A stretch of DNA of 19,767 nt. It comes from CAZWEZ01 sp964632795. GTDB taxonomy: Bacteria > Pseudomonadota > Alphaproteobacteria > Rhodospirillales > 2-02-FULL-58-16. The stretch is taken from contig CAZWEZ010000069.1 in the NCBI GenBank assembly GCA_964632795.1, positions 1 to 19,767 on the forward strand. Direction: 5' to 3'. Below the pieces are notes generated by a model, which saw nothing but the letters and a program-made list of their open reading frames with translations, was not told the DNA's origin and did not search any database. The position numbers and the translations under genes are program-made. This document shows positions 7,457 to 14,180 of the stretch, piece by piece; the stretch's first letter is position 1, and the number at the start of each line of letters is the position of its first letter.

Positions 7457-9408
7457 CCGGGCGCACGGGGGTTTTCGTCTGCCACTGCGGCAACAACATC
7501 GCCGGCACCGTCGACGTCGCGAAGGTGGCCGGCGAGCTGTCCACGGACCCCGACGTCGTCTTCACCGAAAACCACGACTACATGTGTTCCGAGCCGGGCC
7601 AGAGCGCGGTGGCCGAGGCGATCCGGGAGAACCGGCTCGACAGCATCGTCATCTCGTGCTGTTCGCCGACCCTTCACGAAAAGACCTTCCGCGACGTCTC
7701 CGAGGATGCCGGGCTCAACCCCTTCCGGTGCGAGATCGCCAACATCCGCGAGCAGTGCAGTTGGGTCCACCAGGACAGGGAGAAGGCCACCGAAAAGGCG
7801 ATCCTGATCTCGCGAAGCGCCCTTCGCAGGGTCCGCGGCAACCGGCCCCTGGTTCCGATCCAGATCCCCGTCACCCGCCGGGCGATGGTCGTCGGGGGCG
7901 GCATCGCCGGCATCCAGTGCGCGCTCGACCTGGCCGAGGGCGGTTTCGAGGTGGTCCTGGTCGAGAAGGCCCCGACCATCGGCGGCCACATGGCCCAGTT
8001 GTCGGAGACCTTCCCGACCCTGGACTGCTCGCAATGCATCCTGAGCCCGAAGATGGTCGCGGTCTCGAGGCATCCCAGGATCAAGCTGATGACCAACAGC
8101 GAGGTCCGGAAGGTCTCCGGCTACGTCGGCAACTTCAAGGTCGAGGTGGTCAGGAAGCCGACCTACGTCGACCCCGACAAGTGCAAGCTATGCGACCGAT
8201 GCACCGACGTCTGCCCGGTGGTGGTGGCCAACGAGTACGACCACGGGCTGACCGGGCGGCGGGCCATCTTCATGCCCTTCGCCCAGGCGGTGCCGGCCAC
8301 CTACACGCTCGACATCGACAGTTGCCTCGGCCTGTTCCCGATCGCCTGCGGCAAGTGCGCCGAGCCCGACGTCTGCGAGCCGGGGGCGATCGATTTCGAT
8401 GCCCAGCCGGAGGTCGTCGAGGTAGAGGTGGGGGCGTTCGTCGTCGCCACCGGATACGACCTCTACGGCAAGGAGAACCTGGCCGAGTACGGCTACGGGA
8501 AGTACCCGGACGTGATCGACGGGCTCCAGTTCGAGCGCCTCTGCTCGGCCTCCGGGGCGACCGGGGGCAGGGTCCTCAGGCCATCGGACCACCAGGTCCC
8601 CAAGGAGGTCGTCTTCATCCAGTGCGTCGGCTCCCGGGACCCTGAGCTCCACTGCGCGTACTGCTCCAAGATCTGCTGCATGTACACCGCCAAGCACGCC
8701 ATGCTGTACAAGCACCACGTCCCCGACGGCCGGGCCACGGTCTTCTATATCGACATCCGCTCGGCCGGCAAGGGCTACGAGGAATTCGTCCAGCGGGCCA
8801 CCGAATCGAGCCAGGTCCTCTACCTCCGCGGCAAGGTGTCGAAGCTGTACGAGGAAAACGGCGGGATCCGGGTCCTCGGCACCGACACCCTGTCCGGGCG
8901 GAACATCGTGATCGACGCCGACATGGTGGTGCTGGCCGTCGCCATCCGGCCTTCCGAGGGAACCCGGGAGGTGGCCGGGAAGCTCAAGGCCGCCCTCGAC
9001 AAGGACGGCTTCCTGGCCGAGGCCCATTCCAAGCTCAAGCCGGTGGAGAGCCTGACCTCGGGGGTCTTCCTCGCCGGCGCCGCCCAGTCGCCCAAGGACA
9101 TCCCCGAAACCGTGACCCAGGCCAGCGCGGCGGCGGCCAAGGCGGTCGGCCTGCTGTCCCGGGACCGGCTGTCCCATTCGCCGGCGGTGGCCCGGGTCAA
9201 CGCCCTCCAGTGCACCGGCTGCGCGATGTGCGTGCCGACCTGCCCCTACGGTTCGCTGTCCCTGGTCGATGGCAAGGTGGCGGTCAACGAGGTCCTGTGC
9301 CAAGGGTGCGGCACCTGTTCGGCGACCTGCCTGCGGGCGGCGATCGAGGTCAGGAACGTCTCGGCGACGCAGATCCACGAAATGATCGGCGCCTGCCTGG
9401 GAAGATGA
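7453..9408 (+). CDS. hdrA: Heterodisulfide reductase subunit A (bifurcating flavoprotein, HdrA)
   Basis: 651-residue HdrA, close to the usual length. The N-terminal domain (1-135) carries CHCG and CCSP cysteine motifs. The FAD-binding core begins at VVGGGIAG (146-153), with the HdrA signature CSQCILSPK near 192-200. An inserted ferredoxin unit (Cys244-254) and a second cysteine group near residues 295-315 (PIACGKCAEPDVC) follow. A C-terminal two-cluster ferredoxin ends the protein (Cys587-597 and Cys616-626; the last motif ends CL, not CP). HdrA is the flavin-based electron-bifurcating subunit: it takes two-electron input through MvhD-type proteins and sends electrons to ferredoxin and to HdrBC. 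Here korC precedes it and mvhD follows by three bases. HdrB and HdrC are encoded upstream of korDABC, so the set is complete but split. Confidence 0.92.
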   Translation: MTGRTGVFVCHCGNNIAGTVDVAKVAGELSTDPDVVFTENHDYMCSEPGQSAVAEAIRENRLDSIVISCCSPTLHEKTFRDVSEDAGLNPFRCEIANIREQCSWVHQDREKATEKAILISRSALRRVRGNRPLVPIQIPVTRRAMVVGGGIAGIQCALDLAEGGFEVVLVEKAPTIGGHMAQLSETFPTLDCSQCILSPKMVAVSRHPRIKLMTNSEVRKVSGYVGNFKVEVVRKPTYVDPDKCKLCDRCTDVCPVVVANEYDHGLTGRRAIFMPFAQAVPATYTLDIDSCLGLFPIACGKCAEPDVCEPGAIDFDAQPEVVEVEVGAFVVATGYDLYGKENLAEYGYGKYPDVIDGLQFERLCSASGATGGRVLRPSDHQVPKEVVFIQCVGSRDPELHCAYCSKICCMYTAKHAMLYKHHVPDGRATVFYIDIRSAGKGYEEFVQRATESSQVLYLRGKVSKLYEENGGIRVLGTDTLSGRNIVIDADMVVLAVAIRPSEGTREVAGKLKAALDKDGFLAEAHSKLKPVESLTSGVFLAGAAQSPKDIPETVTQASAAAAKAVGLLSRDRLSHSPAVARVNALQCTGCAMCVPTCPYGSLSLVDGKVAVNEVLCQGCGTCSATCLRAAIEVRNVSATQIHEMIGACLGR

Positions 9409-9411
9409 CGG

Positions 9412-9867
9412 ATGTTGGAAACATCGGAAACCACGGCGGCGGCGGCGACGACCGGCTTCGAGCCCAGGGTCGTCGCCTTCCTGTGCAAGTGGTGCGCCTC
9501 GGCGGGCAGCGACATGGCCGGCGTGTCGCGCACCCGATACCCGGCCAACGCGATCCCGATCACCGTCATGTGCTCGGGCGGGGTGTCGCCGGTCCATGTC
9601 CTGTCGGCCTTCAACCAAGGGGCCGACGGGGTCCTGGTCTCCGGCTGCCACCCGGGCGACTGCCACTACGTCTCGGGCAACTTCCGTGCCCGCCGCAGGT
9701 TCTACCTGGCGAAGAAGCTGCTCGAGTTCGTCGGCCTCGAATCCCAACGGTTCCGGATGTCCTGGGTGTCGGCCGCCGAGGGCGCCAAGTTCGCCCGGGT
9801 GGTCGAGGATTTCATCGACGACCTCAGGCCGCTCGGCCCCCAGACCCGGCTGAGGGCGGATCCCTGA
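9412..9867 (+). CDS. floxD: MvhD/FloxD-like [2Fe-2S] electron-transfer subunit
   Basis: 151-residue MvhD-family protein, which links an electron-input module to HdrA. Conserved cysteines are Cys25 and Cys28 (CKWC), Cys54 (MCSGG), and Cys79 and Cys84 (GCHPGDC), the usual [2Fe-2S] set. The first 18 residues are an Ala/Thr-rich extension. In methanogens the input module is a hydrogenase (Mvh); here the following genes encode no hydrogenase catalytic subunit but an NAD(P)H-dependent flavoprotein set, matching the Flox/Flx arrangement. The stop overlaps the next start (TGATG). Family assignment is firm; the Flox name rests on neighbours. Confidence 0.85.
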   Translation: MLETSETTAAAATTGFEPRVVAFLCKWCASAGSDMAGVSRTRYPANAIPITVMCSGGVSPVHVLSAFNQGADGVLVSGCHPGDCHYVSGNFRARRRFYLAKKLLEFVGLESQRFRMSWVSAAEGAKFARVVEDFIDDLRPLGPQTRLRADP

Positions 9868-10862
9868 TGGTCGATCTTCGGGAAATCCGCGAACGGGCCA
9901 GGGAGCTGCTGGAGAAGGGCCGGGTCGGGTGCGTCATCGGCTACCGCAGGGACGGCGCCGACATGACCGTCACGCCCGCCTTCGTGACCCGGCCGGAGGA
10001 CGCCGGAACCCTCGCCTGGGACCCCGGCTGCGTCCACAACCTGGCTGTGTACCTCGACGGGAAAGGGCCGGTGGCGATCGTCGCCAAGGGCTGCGACAGC
10101 CGGGCCATCGTGGTCCTGCTCCAGGAGAAGTACATCAAGCGGGAAGACGTCCATATCCTCGGCGTGTCCTGCGAAGGCGCGGGGGTCCTCGACCGCGCCA
10201 AGCTTCGCCGGCGGCTCGGCGGGAAGACGCCCCGCAAGGCCGATTTCGGCGATGGCGACGACTTCCTGATCACCACCGACGACGATGTGATCGCGATCCC
10301 GGCCGCCGATGTCCTCGCCGAGCGGTGCCTCGAATGCCGGACCGCCTTTCCGGCGGTTCACGACGACGTCTTCGGCGACCGGGTCGAGCGGACCTTCCGC
10401 GACCCCTTCCACTCCGTGGAGGCGTTCGAGTCGTCCTCCGACGAGCAGAGGTGGACCTTTTGGAAGCGCCACATGGACAGGTGCATCCGTTGTCACGCCT
10501 GCCGCTCAGTGTGTCCCATGTGCTTCTGCGAGGAATGCGTCGTCGACAGCATCAACTTCGCGGTGACGGCGGAGACGACGGCCGAGCACAAAGCCGGGCG
10601 GGTCAAGTGGATCGAGAAATCCCCGACCGCATCCGAGAATTTCGGCTACCACCTGGTGCGGGCCCTCCACCTGGCCGGCCGCTGCGTCGATTGCGGCGAG
10701 TGCGAGAGGGTCTGTCCGCTCGACATCCCGATCCGCCTGCTCAACCGGAAGCTCGAGAAAGAGGCCCTTGAGGCGTTCGGCTACGAGGCCGGCCTCGACC
10801 CCGACGTGGCGCCCCTGTTCTCTTCGTTCCGGGACGACGATCCCGGCGATTTCATCAGTTAG
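9867..10862 (+). CDS. floxC: FloxC-like iron-sulfur protein (dicluster ferredoxin, FrhB-related N-terminus)
   Basis: 331-residue iron-sulfur protein. The N-terminal half contains KGCDSRAIVVLLQEKYIKREDVHILGVSCEG-type segments (about residues 74-104) resembling the FrhB/FdhB coenzyme F420 hydrogenase beta fold, though nothing else in the window suggests F420. The C-terminal half holds two [4Fe-4S] motifs, Cys206-216 and Cys273-283, with extra cysteines at 154, 157, 219, 221 and 224 that could bind a further cluster. It sits between MvhD and a sulfhydrogenase-beta-like protein, in mirror order to the flxABCD operon of sulfate reducers. It probably shuttles electrons from the NAD(P)H subunit to FloxD/HdrA. 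The exact orthologue is less certain than the module. Confidence 0.7.
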   Translation: MVDLREIRERARELLEKGRVGCVIGYRRDGADMTVTPAFVTRPEDAGTLAWDPGCVHNLAVYLDGKGPVAIVAKGCDSRAIVVLLQEKYIKREDVHILGVSCEGAGVLDRAKLRRRLGGKTPRKADFGDGDDFLITTDDDVIAIPAADVLAERCLECRTAFPAVHDDVFGDRVERTFRDPFHSVEAFESSSDEQRWTFWKRHMDRCIRCHACRSVCPMCFCEECVVDSINFAVTAETTAEHKAGRVKWIEKSPTASENFGYHLVRALHLAGRCVDCGECERVCPLDIPIRLLNRKLEKEALEAFGYEAGLDPDVAPLFSSFRDDDPGDFIS

Positions 10863-10866
10863 CGCC

Positions 10867-11907
10867 ATGGAAAAGGTCCTCGACAGACGGCATCTGGGAG
10901 ATTGGGTGGAACGGCTCGGTTCGTACCGGGTCTACGCACCCGTCGCCGACGGCGACCTGTGGCACTACGAGGTCGTCGGGGACCCCGGGGAAATGCGGCT
11001 CGACCACCCCAACACCGTCCATTCGCCGAAGGGCATGGTGTTCCCCCAGAGGGAGGTTTTGTTCGAATTCGAACACCAAAAGGGCGCGTCCCCGGTCATC
11101 GACCAGGTCCTCCCGGACCCCCAACCCAGCGTCGTTTTCGGGGTCCGGCCGTGCGACGCCAGGGCGCTGACCCTGACCGACAAGGTCTTCGCCGACGATT
11201 TCGAGGACCCCTACTATCGGGCGCGACGAAACCGGGCGGCGTGGGTCGGGCTGTCGTGCAACGCGCCGCCCTCCCCGGCCTGCTTCTGCTCCTCGGTCGG
11301 CGGCTCCCCGCATTCCGAGGACGGCCTCGACATCCTGATGACCGAGTTGGCGGACGGATATTTCGTCACGACCCTGACCAACAGGGGCGAAGAGATCGTC
11401 GGTTCGGCCATTTCCCTGTTCGAGGATCCCGACCGCGAGGCGGAGCGGGAACTGGAGCGGGTCCACGCCGAGTCCCGGCGGCGGATGGAACGGACGATCG
11501 ACGACCTCGAGGCGACCCCGGCCAGGCTGCGCGAGGCCTTCGAGTCCACCTTTTGGGACGACGAATCGCGGGCCTGCATCCAGTGCGGGATCTGCACCTA
11601 CCTCTGTCCGGCCTGTCATTGCTTCGACATCAACGACGAAGTCTCCTCCTCGTCCCCCCTCCGGGGCCGCCGGGTCAGGACCTGGGACAGCTGCCAGTTC
11701 GCCGATTTCACGATGCATTCCTCGGGCCACAACCCCAGGCCCGACAAGGCCTCGCGGATGCGGCAGCGGATCTGCCACAAGTTCCTGTACTTCGTCGAAC
11801 GCCACCACGTCTGCCAATGCACCGGGTGCGGCAGGTGCGTTTCGGAATGTCCGGTCGGCGTGGATATCCTCGCCGTCGTCAACCGGGTGGCCGGCCATGC
11901 CCGATAA
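10867..11907 (+). CDS. floxB: FloxB-like iron-sulfur protein (sulfhydrogenase beta/HydB family)
   Basis: 346-residue protein of the sulfhydrogenase beta type (HydB/HyhB), with an N-terminal domain of about 230 residues and two C-terminal [4Fe-4S] motifs: CIQCGICTYLCP (Cys237-247, with Cys250 and Cys252 just after) and CTGCGRCVSECP (Cys318-328). FGVRPCDARAL near residue 91-101 and LSCNAPPSPACFCSS near 129-143 are typical of this family. It overlaps the NAD(P)-binding subunit gene by 11 bases, the same pairing as HydB-HydG in archaeal sulfhydrogenases and FlxB-FlxA in sulfate reducers. Its likely job is to pass electrons from the FAD subunit into the iron-sulfur chain. No NiFe hydrogenase large or small subunit is present in the window. 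Confidence 0.75.
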   Translation: MEKVLDRRHLGDWVERLGSYRVYAPVADGDLWHYEVVGDPGEMRLDHPNTVHSPKGMVFPQREVLFEFEHQKGASPVIDQVLPDPQPSVVFGVRPCDARALTLTDKVFADDFEDPYYRARRNRAAWVGLSCNAPPSPACFCSSVGGSPHSEDGLDILMTELADGYFVTTLTNRGEEIVGSAISLFEDPDREAERELERVHAESRRRMERTIDDLEATPARLREAFESTFWDDESRACIQCGICTYLCPACHCFDINDEVSSSSPLRGRRVRTWDSCQFADFTMHSSGHNPRPDKASRMRQRICHKFLYFVERHHVCQCTGCGRCVSECPVGVDILAVVNRVAGHAR

Positions 11908-12721
11908 CACCTATCTTCCGAAGCTGGCCCGGATCGTCGACATCAAGACCGAGGTCGGGGGCCGGCGGGCGATCAAGACCTTCCGCGTCGAGTTCCTCGA
12001 CGGCGACGGGTTCTCCCACCGCTGCGGTCAATGCGCCATGGTTTCCGTCCTCGGCAAGGGCGAGGCCATGTTCTCGATCTCGTCCTCGCCGCTTCTCGAG
12101 GAGTACCTGCATTTCTCCGTCCTCAGGACGGGGCGGGTCACCGTCGCCCTCCACGACATGGAGGTGGGGGACGTGATCGGCCTCAGGGGCGCCTACGGCA
12201 ACGGCTTCCCGATCGAGGCCTGGGAGGGAAAGAACCTCGTCTTCATCGGCGGCGGGTGCGGGCTGGCGCCGATCTGGTCGGTGCTGCAGACCGCGCTCGC
12301 CAGGAAGCGGGACTACGGCGACATCACCCTGTTCCACGGCGCCCGGACGCCCGGGGACATCGTCTACAAGGACGAACTCGGGGAACTCCGCGAACGGATG
12401 GCTGTCCACCTGTCGGTGGACGCCGGGGAGCCCGGGTGGGAGGAGTTCGTCGGCTTTGTGCCGGCCAACCTGATCGACAAGAAGCCGTCGTCGCTGAACG
12501 CCATCGGCGTCGTCTGCGGTCCGCCGATCATGATCCGCTCGGTGATCGACAACCTCGAGAGCCTGGGCTTCGCCGGCGAGCGGATCTTCACCACGGTCGA
12601 GAACAAGATGAAGTGCGGCATCGGCAAATGCGGGAGATGCAACATCGGCGGGAGCTATGCCTGCAAGGACGGCCCAGTCTATTCGTGGGCCGAACTGAAG
12701 AACCTGCCAAAGGAGTACTGA
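11897..12721 (+). CDS. floxA: FloxA-like FAD/NAD(P)-binding oxidoreductase (sulfhydrogenase gamma type)
   Basis: 274-residue ferredoxin-NADP reductase-fold protein. The FAD domain has FSISSSP (residues 59-65), the NAD(P) domain has IGGGCGLAPIWSVL (117-130) and CGPP, and the C-terminus has a [2Fe-2S] motif, Cys240, Cys245, Cys248 and Cys256, as in sulfhydrogenase gamma and dihydroorotate dehydrogenase electron-transfer subunits. With no pyrimidine gene nearby and the HydB-like protein overlapping upstream, the sulfhydrogenase/Flox assignment is preferred. It is the predicted entry of NADH or NADPH electrons into the HdrA complex. Cofactor preference cannot be decided by eye. Confidence 0.8.
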   Translation: MPDNTYLPKLARIVDIKTEVGGRRAIKTFRVEFLDGDGFSHRCGQCAMVSVLGKGEAMFSISSSPLLEEYLHFSVLRTGRVTVALHDMEVGDVIGLRGAYGNGFPIEAWEGKNLVFIGGGCGLAPIWSVLQTALARKRDYGDITLFHGARTPGDIVYKDELGELRERMAVHLSVDAGEPGWEEFVGFVPANLIDKKPSSLNAIGVVCGPPIMIRSVIDNLESLGFAGERIFTTVENKMKCGIGKCGRCNIGGSYACKDGPVYSWAELKNLPKEY

Positions 12722-12750
12722 GCCGGCGGACGGCGGTCGTCCGGCGGGCC

Positions 12751-12759
12751 AAGGAGGGG
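12751..12759 (+). promoter_or_regulatory. Strong ribosome binding site for aclB
   Basis: AAGGAGGGG ends eight bases before the aclB ATG. It is one of the strongest Shine-Dalgarno sequences in the operon and sits in a 46-bp gap, so aclBA appears to have its own translation initiation and is not coupled to floxA. Confidence 0.75.
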
Positions 12760-12767
12760 CGTGAGAG

Positions 12768-14180
12768 ATGCAGCTTACGGGTATGCTTTACGGCGCGGGG
12801 CTGCTGGGGAAGGTGGATTTCCCGGCGGCCGAGGTCCTGGGGCCCGAAGCGAGCGACCGGGAGATCAAGAGCCTGATCGAGCGCTGCGGGTCGATTTACG
12901 TCAAACCCATCTTCAAGGGCGGGTTGGGCAAGAAGGGCAAGGCGGGCCTGATCGGCCGCGCCCACGACCTCAAGGCGGCGATGGGCGAGAAGGAACGCCT
13001 GTACTTCGTCGAGCACCGGGTCGGCAACGTGACGGTGAAGGCCCAGGGGGTGACCTTCGAGGGCGCGGTGGTCAGCGATCACGAGGTCTATTTCTCGATC
13101 GCCGATTCGACCCGCTACCGGGCCCCCACGATTACCCTCACCCACCATGGCGGCGTCGACATCGAGGAGTTGGACAAGAGCCAGGTGGCGGTGGTCCCCT
13201 TCGACGCCCTGACCGGGCTCAAGTCGTTCGTCATCGCCAACGCCCTTTCCGACCTCGGGGCGCCGAGGGAGATCGTCTCGCCCCTGGTCCAGAACCTTCC
13301 CAAGCTGTGGGACCTGTTCCACCACCAGGGGATGACGACCCTGGAGCTGAACCCGATCCGGATGACCCTGGGGCGGCCCGGGCAGCTTTCGCCGGTGGCT
13401 TGCGACTTCAAGTGCGAATTCGACCGCGACGACCCCAGGGTGCGCCGCCTCGGTCTTCCCGAAGACCTGTTCACCGCCGACGACACCGATTTCGAGCAGG
13501 AGGTCAACCGGCTTCGCACCTACCAGGGACAGAGTGACGTCTTCGTGGTCAACGAGAAGGGCACCATCCTCGCCCCGACGTTCGGCGGCGGCGCCAACTC
13601 GCTGGTCACCGAGGGCCTTGGCGACGACGCCATCATCTCCTCGGACTTCGGCGGCAATCCGCCCTACGAGAAGATGCGCGAGGTGATGCGGATCTGCCTC
13701 AAGCACTGGCTGGCCCAGGCCAACGTGCTGTTCGTGATCGGGGGCAAGTCCAACAACACCGACATCTACGAGACCTTCCGGGCGATGGCCGACGCCCTGC
13801 GCGAGTACTTCAACGAAAGGGGGCCGACGCCGGTATTCGTGGTCATCGGCCGCGGCGGGGTCAACCTGATCAGGGGGATGAGCGCCTTCGAGAACGTCCT
13901 GGAGGCGCTCGGCCTGCCGTACCGGATCTTCGGCCACGATTCGGCGATGAGCGACGTGGTGCGCTATGCCCAGGCCATCGACAAATGGATGGGGGAGGGG
14001 GGGCGCGCGAAGGTCGCCGACAGCTTGGGCGTCACCGACGACGTCCGTCGGCGCCCGCGCGCGCCAGGTTTCGATCAACACGGAAGTTCCGGACAGCCCG
14101 ACCCGGGGACGGCGGCCCCGGAGAGCGCCGCCGGGAGCCCGGCCGAAAAGGTGAAGAGCGATGAGAAAAAGAGGAATTGA
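12768..14180 (+). CDS. aclB: ATP-citrate lyase small subunit (AclB, ATP-grasp/succinyl-CoA synthetase beta-like)
   Basis: 470-residue subunit with an N-terminal ATP-grasp domain (YVKPIFKGGLGKKGKAG near 44-60; THHGGVDIEELD; LELNPIRM) and a C-terminal citrate-binding half (FGGGANSLV, IGGKSNNTDIYETF, IGRGGVNLIRGM, FGHDSAM). These segments line up by eye with the first third of human ATP-citrate lyase. The last 45 or so residues are a Pro/Gly/Ser/Lys-rich, probably disordered tail outside the conserved domain. With AclA it cleaves citrate to acetyl-CoA and oxaloacetate at the cost of ATP, the key step of the rTCA cycle. The gene overlaps aclA by 20 bases. Succinyl-CoA synthetase is excluded by the fused lyase domain in the partner; citryl-CoA synthetase is a weaker alternative. 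Confidence 0.87.
   Translation: MQLTGMLYGAGLLGKVDFPAAEVLGPEASDREIKSLIERCGSIYVKPIFKGGLGKKGKAGLIGRAHDLKAAMGEKERLYFVEHRVGNVTVKAQGVTFEGAVVSDHEVYFSIADSTRYRAPTITLTHHGGVDIEELDKSQVAVVPFDALTGLKSFVIANALSDLGAPREIVSPLVQNLPKLWDLFHHQGMTTLELNPIRMTLGRPGQLSPVACDFKCEFDRDDPRVRRLGLPEDLFTADDTDFEQEVNRLRTYQGQSDVFVVNEKGTILAPTFGGGANSLVTEGLGDDAIISSDFGGNPPYEKMREVMRICLKHWLAQANVLFVIGGKSNNTDIYETFRAMADALREYFNERGPTPVFVVIGRGGVNLIRGMSAFENVLEALGLPYRIFGHDSAMSDVVRYAQAIDKWMGEGGRAKVADSLGVTDDVRRRPRAPGFDQHGSSGQPDPGTAAPESAAGSPAEKVKSDEKKRN

Noticed and set aside
8188..9747. 519-codon minus-strand frame opposite hdrA
   Set aside because: Shadow of hdrA codon bias; no domain and no ribosome site.
9867..12721. NiFe hydrogenase operon
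   Set aside because: The iron-sulfur and NAD(P)-binding proteins resemble sulfhydrogenase beta and gamma subunits, but no hydrogenase large or small subunit is encoded in the window; the Flox arrangement explains them better.
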